DNA from: Durusdinium trenchii
Taxonomy: Eukaryota > Sar > Dinophyceae > Suessiales > Symbiodiniaceae
Direction: 5' to 3'
Length of the DNA: 64,000 nucleotides
NCBI GenBank assembly: GCA_963970005.1
Contig: CAXAMN010021962.1
Span: 326,190 to 390,189 of the forward strand
The notes beneath the pieces are model-generated. The model saw nothing but the letters and a program-made list of their open reading frames with translations. It had not been told where the DNA came from and searched no databases. The position numbers and the translations under genes were made by a program. Position 1 is the first letter of the stretch, and the number at the start of each line of letters is the position of its first letter. Shown here piece after piece: positions 12,901 through 29,148 of the stretch.

Positions 12901-14337
12901 ATGACATTTACGCGAATTGTCTCCTCGCAGGAGAGAAGAAATGAGGAACAAGCGCAGGGAGCAAACTCAGGGAGGAGCTCTTTTCTGAAAGACTGCAACC
13001 GAAGCATTTCTGGAATTAAATGCCTTGACCCCATCCCCAAGCCCCACGTTCCTGCCGATGCGTCTCACACCAGTCCACATTGGGTCGCCCAGTCACACCT
13101 GCCGCATTCATCCTTGGGGCAGTCTGTGACAGAGTCTGTGGAGGCATCAAAAACAAAGGATGCAACACAATTCCTGGGTCTTGATATCAATTTTGTGTGG
13201 CACTTTGGCATAAACATGATCCGAGCTCAGGAACTGTGCTGAAAATCCACTTCTTCTAAGCAGGACAGGTAGAGGCTTCATGAAGCTGATGAGAGGATTC
13301 TGGATACGTCCTCATCAAACTTCGTTGTTGGCAAAGACTTGCCCCTAGTTCAGCTATCACCTCAAAACCACAGTCGCATCGCCTTGGGTACTCGGACCCC
13401 CGGTTCCAGACCCCACCAGCCGCGGCACACGTGAGTGCAGCCGCTGTGGAGCAACTCGCGTTCCACCGACTCTCGATCTTGGAGTCGGGAATTCGCCCAC
13501 CTCGGTGAGGCCAAAACGAGGAAAGTTGGATTATATCAGAGAAGTCTTTTCTTGAACCGGTCTCCTGCAACATGGGTGGGTTTGATCTGCCCAGTTGACG
13601 CACCTCTCTCTCTTTCTCTGGCGGGCATGACTAGACACCTAACTGCAACTTCCCTAAAGGCCGGAGACCAAGGGGGGCAAGACGGAACCAACATAGGAGA
13701 CTAAGATCGAAATGCAAACATCTGCGGTAGCAGGGACAAGACGAAAAGGACTGTGGAGGCATTCCAGTTACCGCACCTGTCCGGCTGTCTCCGGCTATCT
13801 TAGGCTCTAGGCCACAAAAACTAGACACCCTTTTCCGCGGGTTAGGAATAGGAGAAGCCGCAAATCCCTAGCCTGCTACCTGAAGCGATGCGTCAAGACC
13901 CCAAGCAGCAGAAAATCATAACACTGTTATGTCATTTTATGTAAATCTGGGCAAATTCTACTATATGCATTCCATAGTTCAAGATCTGATCTCAATTCAA
14001 TAAAACCACCAAAACGCAGATGTCTTTGGAACTGAATCTCTGGCAGGGCCTGGCGCTCTCTCGCGCTCGAAGGCACTCCCAAGCGAAGCCCTTCTGCGTG
14101 AGCAAATTGCCGATCATTCCGCCAATCCACCCAGTCCTAGGGCGATGAGGCCACGCAGTGGAATGCACCGCGCTAGGAGGTTTCGAACCACTGACATACA
14201 CTGACTTTTTCAATAGTACGGCTGTCGCAAAATCAGTTTGGAGTGGTTTGCTTCCGCCACTGAGAGAGTTCTCGCTCTGTCCACGCCCACAATTAGGCCC
14301 CCAGCTTGCCAAAGACCAAGAACTTCACCTTCTTCGC
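9983..14337 (-). CDS. RHM: UDP-4-keto-6-deoxyglucose 3,5-epimerase / 4-keto-reductase half of rhamnose synthase
   Basis: Thirteen short minus-strand exons rebuild the C-terminal half of plant-type RHM (also the stand-alone NRS/ER enzyme). It epimerises and then reduces UDP-4-keto-6-deoxyglucose to UDP-L-rhamnose with NADPH. Exons (high to low): 14337-14306 (KKVKFLVFGK), 14136-14077 (TGWIGGMIGNLL, nucleotide-binding glycines), 13500-13429 (RLQDRESVERELL), 13112-13052 (NAAGVTGRPNVDWCETHRQ), 12923 to about 12833 (ETIRVNVIGTLTLADLC), 12638-12543 (CIFHYDQ), 12132-12083 (EEDHPNFTGSFYSETK, containing the YxxxK pair), 11671-11546 (LTLRVRMPIDG), 11362-11300 (VVNIPNSMTVLPELLPYAVE), 11052-10987 (GIYNFCNPGAISHNQ), 10639 to about 10556 (DYIDPDFKWANFTIEEQAK), one unsure near 10150, and about 10102-9983 ending KESLIEYVFKP...VKK plus TAA. 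The exon-by-exon match leaves little doubt of family. The first exon has an acceptor, so coding sequence continues upstream, most simply into the dehydratase half. Confidence 0.88.
11738..11903. repeat. Purine tract: (GA)n, (GGAGAC)n, (GAAA)n
   Basis: A 165-bp purine-only run on the plus strand made of three successive simple repeats. It sits in the intron between two exons of the epimerase/reductase half (12083 and 11671). The frames read from it (poly-ER on plus, poly-SL on minus) are artefacts. Confidence 0.95.
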
Positions 14338-14384
14338 CTGCGGGACAAACCATCTTAAAACATGTGGGGACAAACACCTTGTGG

Positions 14385-15640
14385 AAAGCCGGCGACAAAC
14401 GCACCAAGAACATGATCGAGTCATAATACTGACGGAAGCTGTGAGTGGGAATGGGCCACACCAATTCATCGGAATGCCCGACTATCTCACACTTGCTGGC
14501 CGCTCGCGCACCTTCTTAGCCGGTGGTTGGCCACTGCTGGCCTCCAAGGCATGTCAATATATGCAGGGAGCTCTGAATGGACTCTACCCCACACGTCTGC
14601 AGCACATCTCCAGGCAAACCTCTGGGTGCCCACAATTCCGAATTCCCCAAACCTTCGAGCCCCTGGCACAGCCAAAAAATGCCAAAAATACACTATCATC
14701 TAAGCCATGGAATGACACACCCAGAAGACGAGGACAAAACCACAACACCCAATCTGGTCGGTTCGTCGACCCTCCAGTGGCTCGGTCAAGGGTCAGCGTC
14801 CTGAGAGTCCACCAGCGCAGGCACCACCAGCGGCACGGGGTGCGCTACCAGCACTGAATCCAAATCGCAGCAATCCCAGAAGCTGGCGCCATGCACGCCT
14901 CATGAAAGACAGAATCAAGCAAAACCAAAGCTGTTCCGCAGGCTTCCTCGATCGCAAAGCTTTTTGGACAGTTTGAGCAAGTGGGTGATGTCGAACGAGG
15001 GCCAACATCAGTGTTGCTCGTCCGGAACTGCACGGATCGAGGCAAGCAGCACGGAATTCGATCAACCCACCGTCCAAGTTCTGTTTGGAGCTTGGCTAGT
15101 TTCCACTGGCATCGAAGTTGGCTCCCTTCAGGCAATTTAAAAAAAAAGGAGGTCGATACAGAACAACGAGAGAGGAAGTGCTGATTCATTCAAAAAGAAA
15201 ATCAGTTGCATGTCCGCCCCCTTGTGGATAGGGGCCTAGGGGCCCTTGACCCTCTTGGTTCGGATAAGTGAACCTTCTTGCATCTTTATCTCCAACCTTG
15301 GAGAAGCAAGAAAACATACTTTGGGTTTTTCTTCCGGTGATTTGGGTGAGCATTCTATGTAGGATACTTTGGATCGCAACTGTTTGCATATCTCATATCA
15401 CCGTTTTCGTGTAGACCACAGGGGTGTGTGTGTGTGTGTGAACCTGTCTGTAGTCCTAGTTGCCGTATATATTTGTGAACGTCTCGGTGATCCAGTATGA
15501 AAACAATAAGTCCGAAAATACCCAACCCACGGGGGGATCCCATCATGGACTGGATTGATTTCTGAACAAGGTGTATCACTTGTTTCTCAGATTCATACAG
15601 CAGGTACACAGCTTTTCAATTGGCTTTTCCCAGCTGCAGT
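14385..15640. other. Interval between the two rhamnose-synthase halves, right of the first reductase exon
   Basis: No exon identified with confidence. If the two enzyme halves form one gene, one or more small linker exons should lie here or near 17.4-17.6 kb. A minus-strand stretch at 14388-14450 (HSFRQYYDSIMFLVRLSP) is open across a possible exon but matches nothing I know. A (GT)9 tract lies at 15421-15438. Confidence 0.35.
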
Positions 15641-15649
15641 GTTCAAGCC

Positions 15650-15905
15650 TTTGTTGCATCTTTGCTAGCACGAGCTCGAGGCGGCAACTGATCAAGATGC
15701 TGCAACTGCAACCGGGCATCCGCCGTGTTCATCGCAGCGAAAAAAAACAGGCTGCTTGGAAGTTGTGCGGTTGTTGGTCGATGGAGCTGATAAGGATGCT
15801 GCATTTGAAGATGGGTTAACTGCCATGTGCGTTGCGCATTTAAAGGCCATGCGGCCACATGGAAGTCGTGCAGTTATTTTTACTGAAAGCTGAAAGCTGA
15901 CCCCG
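15650..15905 (+). pseudogene. Ankyrin-repeat fragment, plus strand
   Basis: On the plus strand, 15755-15830 reads EVVRLLVDGADKDAAFEDGL followed by TAMCVAHL. After a frame change GHMEVVQLFLLKAE appears and then a stop (15890s). The phrases 'GH.EVV.LLL..GAD.DA..EDG.TA' are the ankyrin-repeat consensus. At least two repeats are present with a frameshift between them. It points towards, and converges on, the minus-strand ankyrin pseudogene at 16102-17410. Both lie between the two rhamnose-synthase halves. Confidence 0.6.
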
Positions 15906-16101
15906 ACGCAGTGCCTCATAATAATCCCATGATGGGGTCATAGCTTTGCTTATTGCTGCTCTGAGTGGCCAAGTGGAAATTCTGTGATTGTGCCTTGAAG
16001 CAGGAGGTTGCCACAAGTCAGAGAGGCCACTTCGCACAACTTGCCAGCATAGGAAGCAAGACACACCAATGCCGCTCCAGATTTGTCAGCTCCAGCTTTG
16101 A

Positions 16102-17410
16102 TCAGCAACCCCCATAGTCAGCTTCCGCATCTATGTTGGCCTCAGCTTCGAGCAGCAACTCCACTATGTCCGAGTGGCCATTCTCAGCTGCCAGCATCGA
16201 AGTCGTCGACCCATCTGAGCGTTGTGCATCATGGTATGCTCCAGTAGCAGGAAATAACATCACAACATCCAAGTGCCCGTTCTGCGCTGAATCAATCAAA
16301 GCTTTTGAGCTATCTTCACGTGCTGCATCATTTTTACCGTGTGCATCTTTGTCTTCTCCAGCTTTGAACAGCAACTTCGCTATGTGCAAGTTGCCCCCCT
16401 CAGCTGCAATCATCAAAGCCGTTGACCCGTCTTTGCTTTGTGCATCTTTGTTGGCTCCAGCTTTGATCAGCAACCGCACAACGCCCAAGTCGTTTCCTGC
16501 AACTGCAATCATCAAAGCCGTTCACCCATCTTCACGTGCATCTTTGTCAGCTCCAGCTTCGAGCAGCAACTTCACTACGTCCGACGTCCGAGCGGCCATT
16601 CGCAGCTGCCAGCATCAAAGACGTTGACCCATCTCCTCTTTGTGCATCCTTGTCAGCTCGAGCTTCGAGCAGCAACAGCACAGCTTTGAAGTCGAACTGT
16701 GTCAAAAACCTGTCTACGATCTGTTACATGGCTTCCGCGGGCCATGTTGGGTTGAAATCCTCTTCCGCGGCACTTCCACAACGTATTTCTAAAAAGTGCT
16801 CATAGGCTAGATAGATCTCCTTAGTAGTAGAAGAATTTAGCATTGGCAAGAAGAAAAAATATGCACCTCCGCAAAGCTTCAGCGGTGGTGAATTTTACCA
16901 TATACTTACACAGACTCACGCGGTGGCTTCCGCGAGCTTCCACGACCGGAGTTTTGGCTTCCGCGGGCAAGTTGGCGTTTACAAGTTTGCTTAAACGGTT
17001 TGTGAGAGGCTTTTGACGCTGCCCAAGTGGCCATTCTGAGCTGCAAGCGTCAAAAATGTTGACCCACCCGCACGCAGGCATCCATTCGGCTTCTCTGGTC
17101 TTTGCAGCAGTTTCTCAACTTTTTAAATATCATTCCGCTCACATGCTCGAAGTAGCGCCCTCTCCTCTCCTTCATGAGGGCAGCAAAATCCCCTGATGAG
17201 CAATTGCACACTTCTTTCAAACAGTGCTCTTATAAAGGATGGCGTCAGGCAACTTGTCCAACCCATCGTAGTCTTTGCTGAAACCTTGAGTAGCCAACCC
17301 ACTGCAAGGAACCGCTTCAGGTCCCCAACAGTATGCCGATCTTCCACCATGCTCAGGAACTCATCCTCACTGACGGCAAAGGTTTCACCTGAAACTCTAT
17401 GAATCTCCAT
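16102..17410 (-). pseudogene. Ankyrin-repeat protein gene, broken
   Basis: Starts with ATG at 17410 (MEIHRVSGETFAVSEDEF), an N-terminus like the 'VSGE' ubiquitin-like leader often seen on dinoflagellate ankyrin proteins. The frame then runs ...ALLRACERNDI, hits TAA at 17123, and continues in the same frame as an ankyrin unit (GGSTFLTLAAQNGHLGSVKS). Further units at 16700-16102 read DGSTSLMLAAANGRSDV, KLLLEAGADKDA, LLIKAGANKDAQSKDGSTAL and so on. Breaks visible: a 7-bp tandem duplication (acgtccg twice, 16577-16590) that shifts the frame; TGA at 16522-16524 where sister repeats have TCA (one base change); another frame change near 16115, after which LLIKAGADKSGAALVCLA follows. No intron is needed to connect the units, which suits a retrocopy. 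Confidence 0.7.
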
Positions 17411-17648
17411 GAGTTCAGGCCTTGAGCCTCAGAAGAGGAACGTGCCAGAAGGGGAGTTGCCTTGGGAAACCAGCATTTCAAAAATTGGACACTTGAATAG
17501 CTCCCCAATGGATTGACCTCCGGCTTCTCTCATGTATGACATTCTTCTGTCTCTCTGGGGAACAGCTACCCGGTACCCTCCGTCCGCACTCCATGAAATC
17601 AAATGCGGGAGAGGTCTTGGGCTACCAATTGTCCTTGTCATTTTCCTT

Positions 17649-22238
<4,590 letters not shown>

Positions 22239-23837
22239 CTTCCAGAGCCTGAGCCACCAAATGTGCAAAGAAATGGTGTCTGATGACACTCTGCGGCAAT
22301 TCAAGCCCTGCCTAGCAGAAGGTAAACTTAGAGTTCCCCATCAACCTAAGCCGCTGATAACCGCTGCTCCCCCATATTTGTCGATACCTTACCCGCGAGT
22401 CACGAATCCTGGACTGTGTGAATGCTGTGTGCATGTGCAAGCTCCAACACATTGGAGATTACAAAGGTGAGGCACTAGCTGCGCTAGCTCCACTTGAGAA
22501 AAAGCTAGATGGGCATAGATGGGCGACACTCCACTGGTCAAACCACTTGTTAAAAGGGTCTCAACTCCTACGGATGTTTATTTCCCTTCATCACTGCTCC
22601 GAGCCCGGCATCCCCCCCACATGGCTGCCCAGAAGCACAACTTTCAAGACCTGTGAGCCCCGCACTACTCAATTGCTTGAGCCAAGAGGAGTGCAGCAAT
22701 ATCGAAGTACAAGCAATCCTGTAGGACAAGAAGCAAAGCCACAAAGGGAATCATCTAGATCCAACTGGAATGCAGGTGAGGAGTATGAGTAGCATTTACT
22801 GGGGATATGTGCTCTGACTTGGGCTTCTTTCTCAATCCTGGTTCATGGAACTTCATGGGAACTTGATGTTGTGCGCGTGTGATTTTGTGTGTGTTTGAGT
22901 TTGTGTGCTAAATCATGAATCGGTCCACGTTTCCAAAGCAAGGCTCACCTACGGCTCAGATGTTCCCCGGCAACGGCCCAAGGGGCAGGGCCTTGGGCAT
23001 CGGCCCTTCATCCTTCCACGCTTTGGGCGCCCGTGCTTCCAGTTCGGCCCCCACGGTTCGGTAGCCGCATGGGCGACTCCTGGATCTGCTAGTGGAAGTC
23101 AAAAAGCATTGATCATTGATAGGGACCCCATATAGGGCTTGGTAAGAGGGTTGGCATATGGACTCTTTCAGAAGTGAGCCAAAAAGCTCTCAGATCTCCC
23201 AGCCCTCCGCCAACGGCCCCTCGTTGCAAAGCTTGCGCGCGGCGTGCAGGTGACCAACAGCTAAGGTGCAGACACCTCTTTGTGGCGATTCGCCTCTCTG
23301 CCTCGGCAGCCGGATCTCAAAAGGTATACAGATGAACCCAATGACAAAATATTAAAAAAAACTTATAAACGGAATTAATGCCATCATGCTACTCTTGTGA
23401 CCTTGTGACTTACCTTTTTGTTCTGCAGCTCCACATGCCGCCATCGTCCAGAAAACAGGGAGTTCATGCCACCAAGCGACGGATAGCGATCGGCAGGTGA
23501 AGTCTTCGGTGATGGCCTCAGCTCCCGCGTTGCAAAAAAAACAATCCGACCAGGTCGGTGAACAGGAACAACTCTTCGAACAGCTCTTGAGGGAAGTCAT
23601 AGACACCCCTAAATCCACAGCAGGCCACGTGTTTGGGGTCCCTACCAACTACTCCAGCTCTTTGGTCCTTTGGTCTGTCCTTTCTACCGTGAAGCATAGC
23701 GCCATCGCCCCGCACACGGCACTTTTCCCAAATCGCGTTCACCGTTCGGTGAGTGAAACGATGTTTGTCGGCAACACGTGTTTGTCGGCAAAAATGAAAC
23801 ACCACAAAAAGCTCAACTCGGCTGAGACAACACTTCT
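22239..23837. other. Upstream flank of the dehydratase start
   Basis: No gene recognised. The minus strand at about 23540-23640 reads GVYDFPQELFEELFLFTDLV within a longer open frame (to 23841) and may be an exon of the coiled-coil gene to its right. At 22676-22696 the minus strand carries TTGGCTCAAG, which resembles the 3' end of the dinoflagellate spliced leader (see findings). Confidence 0.3.
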
Positions 23838-24488
23838 TCAATCAAGCCCAATGGCTGCACGGGCGCGGGCCCACTCACCAACCAGGGTGTCCAAAGGAGA
23901 TGGTGCTGGTTCTTTTGTGAATTCTGCTCCTCGCGCAGTGCTACGGAGTTCTCGATGGGGTTCTGATTCCTCAGCGTCTGCCTCGCGCAAGCCAGCTTCT
24001 AGAGCCAGGACTGCTTGTTGGAAGTGTCTCGCATGTTTCTCCGTTTCCTCCAGCTTCTCTTCTAGAGCCCGTCCATTGGCTTTCACTTCAAGAAGATAAT
24101 GCTGCCGCTCTTCCAGCTCTTGCTCCACCTGATGGAGCTCACTGGAAAGAGGGTCCACGTGATCACAGCCATCAGCCGAGCTGTCGAACTGTTCGAAGCG
24201 CACCTCTTCGCTGCGCCCGTCACAGGATCCCTCCGACGAGGGCGATCGACTGCTGGGCTTCAAGAGTCGATCGCGGCCTCTCGAGCCACGGCCGCGGCCG
24301 TGGCCGTGGCTGCCGTGGCTCGCCTCGTCCTTCCTCTCCAGGGGCGCCAGGGCTGGTGGATCTGCTGATTGGCTCCTGGAGCCTGGGCCATGCGAGGGGC
24401 GCCGCCACAAAGGCGCACAGTGAGGTGCACATTCAGACCAGTCTCCTTGCACTTCCTGACGAGCTGCTTGTAGCACCGAAGCTGCCAT
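23838..24488 (-). CDS. Coiled-coil protein or exon
   Basis: A 216-codon open frame. Residues about 50-80 are rich in Gly/Arg/His and about 75-95 in Ser (possible RGG-like low complexity), followed by an acidic linker. Residues about 115-175 form a good amphipathic coiled coil (ELHQVEQELEERQHYLLEVK and on to EEKLEETEKHARHFQQAVLA). It ends TAG/TGA-side at 23838 after an Ala/Arg-rich tail. No catalytic domain is visible and no family is recognised. The frame may be one exon of a longer structural protein. The antisense frame of similar length is Ser/Ala rich and looks like a shadow. Confidence 0.4.
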   Translation of the reverse strand: MAASVLQAARQEVQGDWSECAPHCAPLWRRPSHGPGSRSQSADPPALAPLERKDEASHGSHGHGRGRGSRGRDRLLKPSSRSPSSEGSCDGRSEEVRFEQFDSSADGCDHVDPLSSELHQVEQELEERQHYLLEVKANGRALEEKLEETEKHARHFQQAVLALEAGLREADAEESEPHRELRSTARGAEFTKEPAPSPLDTLVGEWARARAAIGLD

Positions 24489-27118
24489 GCGTCATGGAGT
24501 CTGGATGAGGTGGGACTTGCTGGAGTTCGTGTTTGAGCTGTGGAGTCAAGTCCGTTATAACTCTGTTTGTGCTTTGGTTGCATTGTTCTTGTTGGGCCTA
24601 CCTGTGGGTCTTAATCTTGTTCGAACTGGTTCTTGGTGCCGAGCTTGTAGCTATGCAATACGTTGCAAACATCTTCTGCTGTAGTAATAATTCTCCGCCA
24701 ACCTGCTAGCATCATCCAACGCGATGTATCAGATTGTGTAAGTACTGCATATGCCCCTCAATGTCTAACAAATGCCTTGATCAGCTGCAGAGCACCTGAG
24801 ATAGCAGAAAAATGATGAGGCTCAATAGTGTGGAGAACTATTCGGACTCACAGTCTTTTAGGGTCCATCTGCAATCACTTCACAGTCAGTAAACCCAACA
24901 GATTGAGAGATCGAGCTCTTTGACCGCGTGTGCTGACGCTGTATCCATAGTTGGGCAGTGATCCAAGGGGTCCAAAACAGTAAAAGCTATACAACAAGGA
25001 GTCCCATCTCACCGCCTTCCGCCTTCTTTCGGCCTTCCTTCGGCCTCCGGGCTCACGTGATCCGGGCCGGCTGCCTCGGTGTCACGGTCACTGGGGTTGG
25101 GGGTCCATCACCAGGGAAGAAACAACACAACTCACAGACTCACAGCAGCTGCCCCTTGGAGTCTCTTGGAGTCTGGATACACCGCCCCTGGATGCCCCTG
25201 GCCTGGCCGTGTGCTTGCCTCTTGCTGCTGGGCTCCCAGCCATGCTCGGACCCCGACGCGCGCCGGCTTGGTGGGCCTGGTTCGGGATCTCTGTGGCTTC
25301 GGTCGGGCGGTGCTTTAGGTCGGGCATTGTTGTCAACACTTTCTGTCAAAAGTTCCTTTGTGTTGATAGCCTTTCCATGCCTTTCCAGTCAAACATCTAG
25401 GTTGGAAGCTATGTCTGATGCTCCGAGTGAATGAAATGCTTTGCCGGCAAGTGTGCTTGATGATCCAACAGGACAACTAACATTGAGAGGGTGGGATTTC
25501 TGACAATGAATCACATAGGACAAATGGATTTAAGTCAAAACCTCACGTCCCCGTCACGCCACACACCCCTACAACACAAGAGATAGAATCAATTTAAATT
25601 CATCGAGCTCAAAATGGAAAAACATTCACAGCTCCCTGGACGTAACATTGGGGTCCGTTGAGGAGCTGTCAGCCTTCCGCCATTCCGGCGACTCGAGCCT
25701 GTCAAGGAGTCCCTGATGTGATTGGTTGGCCCTCTTTGTGGCATCGGCGCCTGGCGCAGGGTTCGAGGGGCGATGGCCATTGGTCAAACAAACACCCAAC
25801 TGGCAAGGCAAGGTACACACAACACTTGACCAAGTGATTGGCAGTTGGCCTTGCAACAGTTACTACACCAGCAAGCCTCCTTGCAGTGTTTCTCCACTAT
25901 CACCATGTGACTTTCTGGCCATGTGTTTGTTCAAGCCATGTCTCAGGCAACCATCAATGGCTCCTATCTGTTCTCACTGTCCGCTCTCCCGTTCTCTGGG
26001 CCTGTGCAACTGGAGCGGCCCAAGTGTTGGACATCGACCCCTGAACTCGTTAAGAGGAGTCGAGGTCTCCAAATCAAACCAAATGCTGATGGAGAACCCC
26101 AACCATTTTTCAGATGCAGATGCAGCTGCAACGAATGAAATATAGAAACTGAGGGAAAATTTAACTGCAAAGAGTCCAAAGAAGTTGGTTGCCATGCCTG
26201 TGCCGAAAGCCACATTGAACGGACCTACTCAAGATCATGGTAGCTTGGAACAGCACCTGCCATCTCCCCCACCACATGTATGCTTTGCTCATCACCGGCA
26301 GGCCTGTGTGAAGGCCAGTCGAGGCGCCGCCATCTGAGGCAGGGTATGTCGGCCATGCCGGCCATGTACGCAACACTCGAAATCATGACCAGCGCGTCGG
26401 ATGGCCTAGAGGAGAAGTGACCGGCAAATTCCTATGCAAGAAGTCACGTGGCTTCTAGTTCAATTCTTTCTCTGGTGCTTCGGGGCCCCAAATTGGCCAC
26501 AATTCTTCACAGAACCCACAGACCTCCCATTCCCATTGGACCTCCCGTGCATCGCGTGCATCGCGGGCGTCCCTCATGTCCCGGAGGCTGCCTCCGGCGA
26601 GGCATGCTTTCTGGTGTGCTGAACTCGAATCTAGAGCGAAATAGCAATCTTTCCTCTGTACCAGAGTCTAAACTGGGGTGAAGCATCTTCCGACCCATCA
26701 ATGCAATCGGCTCACCCCTCTCACTCGCCCATCGACAGCCCCCGCCAACGCCGATGCTTTGCGGCGGGAGGTAGCCAGCACTGCCTAAGACACGGCATTT
26801 GACATGGACGTCCAGCCGGAAAACAGTGAAAAACGTCGGGCGCTGCATGCTGCTCCAAGCGGATGCACTAAATCCCCCCATGAGCTCAGTGGGGCTCCGC
26901 ACTGGCCGAAATGGGCCTGAGTTGCTTGGGTGAATGAAACAGAAGCTGGAGAATAGCTGAATAGCCTTTCTCAGCGGCTGTTTATGAGGTGGTGCAAATG
27001 AAGGAGATGGAGCATTCACTTCGTCTTGGCATCGGAACCTGTCATCCAGTGTGCAGCTTTGCTGTGCCAAGTGCAAAGTCCGCAGCTCTGTCTTCTTTCC
27101 CCAGAGCCATCAAAACAA

Positions 27119-27200
27119 GAAGCTACTAGGGGCTCCTGGCATCGCTACTAGGAGCAAGGATGCTACTAGGGGCTCCTGGCCGTACTACTAGGGCTCCTGG
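27119..27200. repeat. Interspersed repeat, 'ctactaggggctcctggc' family
   Basis: Tandem units of CTACTAGGGGCTCCTGGC with AGGAGCAAGGATG spacers. The reverse orientation is present at 27545-27632, and the same family, in the same orientation as here, at 61185-61340. Confidence 0.75.
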
Positions 27201-27544
27201 CACTCCTGGCTCTTCGCAGGACGCTTGAACTCTGCTCCCCCGGACGCAGGGCGCAGGTCGAGAGATCTTGTCCGGTCTGGGCTTCCAAACATGCTCTGCG
27301 AAAAGCTGGGGGTGCTAACCTTGGTGAAAACAGCCACTGTTCTGCTGTATTCAGCAGCTTGAAACGATCCGCAAGGCGCAAGAGACGGGCAGAACTGGAT
27401 TTAGCTTTCTACAAGAATGGCCGGGTGTCGAGCCTCAACTGCCAAGCCGACGAAGTTGCAGGTATTGCTTGCTCGGCCACCCTTTGGCGGATGAAACATC
27501 ACCCTAGGCCCTAGCCACTCCTCGGCCAAGATGGGGTACAACTC

Positions 27545-27632
27545 AAACACTGCACGGTTTGCTCCTAGCAGCGTCCTTTGCTCCTAGTAGCGATGCCAGG
27601 AGCCCCTAGTAGCGAACATTGCTCCTAGTAGT
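27545..27632. repeat. Interspersed repeat, 'ctactaggggctcctggc' family, inverted copy
   Basis: Reads 'tgctcctagtagcgatgccaggagcccctagtagcg', the reverse complement of the unit at 27119-27200. The two arrays are inverted relative to each other with about 340 bp between them. Confidence 0.75.
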
Positions 27633-29030
27633 TTTGAGAAAGTCACCCGTCCCCAACCTCCCCGTCTCAGAAACCCTCAGGCCCCGCACGGGCGCTGGCA
27701 CCGGCGGTGGTGGAGCCGGCGGCGCCGGCGGCTCCTCCTTGTCAGGTCAGGGGGGGGTCATGAGCGCCAAGCGCCCAGGAGAACATCGAATCCACCCACC
27801 AACCAGAAACCAGAGGGGTAGTGACCACTACAGCCAATTTGAGAACGACAATACTTTCAAGTGCGAAGCGCCAAGTCGTGGACAGTGCCACAGACCGCGT
27901 GCGACTTGCGCCCGCTTGCGCCCGCTTGCGCCCGCGACACGGCACCCACGCCTCAACCCAAGCCATGGGGATGTTCTTGGGGGGTGGCCCCCGCTCAACG
28001 GCCTGGATGGAGGTTTCAACGCTGGGCATCACAAGCGAGGCAGCCAGCAAGGAAAAGGATGGAAAGGGAAGTCGATGGACTGGGAAGCTCCTTCAAAGCC
28101 ACAAGAGATACAAAGAGAACATGAAGATCCTGCCCCGACATTCCCTACAAGAACTTGTAAGGAAAATAGTTGGCATCACTGGAAGGTTTCACTGGGCGCG
28201 CCAACTCTTTGGATGCATTATACTCTGCCCCAACCAGCTGCTGGGAAAAGAAGGCTCTCGGGCCATCCCTCCTTTCCAGTCTTTTATTCCGCGGCTTTGG
28301 CTGCGGGAAACCGGCGCGATTGCTGCGAGGGTCCAGGAGTCCTTGGAAACAGGACCTTCTTCTGCGGACCCTTTTGAAAGTGGATCAAACCTGCATGGCC
28401 AATGTCTCACAAACATGCAGCAATACATCTTATATGTCAAAAGACTGAACTTCAAAGTAAGGCACTCAGAAAACAGGAGGATTGCAGGTTTGGCCAGCAA
28501 AAGCTCTAGCCGATTTCACCTCACGACTCACGACACTTTGGTCGTCTACAGCTGTGCAGCGCTGTGCGGCGTGGCCCTCACTCACCCCATCGTTTGGGGG
28601 CTTCGAAGGCCAGGCTTTGACCTAGTCCTACTAGTCCTACTTCTCGCGGTCCTTCACTCACATCCTTCCAGCATTTTGAGCCGTGCTTGCCCTGGTGCCA
28701 TCCTCTGCCCTAACCTAAGAACTATGATCTAAATTGTGTGAAACGCCTAAGGTAGGCCCTTCACCAACCGTTTTGCGGGGGGGGGCTCCCCAATTCCCAG
28801 AGCTCTCAAACACACCGGACAGGTAGCCTTGCCAGTCACTACTAGCTAGATCTGTAAAGTGTGTGAACCTCGATCAACCTTGTCTGTCCATGAACGAGCG
28901 AATTCCACTCAGCCCTCCGAAACCCCAGCAGTGGTCCTCCTTCTGTGATCGGCTTGGTGGCTGAATCGCCTGAACTGGCACGTCAGCCCGCACGGGTTCA
29001 GGAACGATCCAAAAAGCCCAGCCATCCCCA

Positions 29031-29148
29031 GTAGCTACTAGTAGCTTCTTGTTACTAGTAGCGATGCCCTTTGTTACTAGTAGCTTCTTGTTCCTAGCAA
29101 TAATGCCAGGAGCTACTAGTAGCATCCTCGCTCCTAGTAGAAATGCCC
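29031..29148. repeat. ACTAGT-core interspersed repeat array
   Basis: Four to five units of 'gctactagtagcttcttgttactagtagcgatgccc' type. This is one of the clearest copies of this family in the window. Confidence 0.8.

Noticed and set aside
13420..13440. Apparent 2-bp deletion in a GTGTG run that would frameshift the reductase at 'THV..AAG'
   Set aside because: The expected NAAGVTGRPNVDWCE segment is found intact as a separate exon at 13112-13052. The sequence at 13428 is simply a GT intron start in the right phase.
27619..28732. Two plus-strand frames of 252 and 303 codons
   Set aside because: They overlap each other, the longer starts with GTG, no domain is seen, and all supported genes are on the minus strand.
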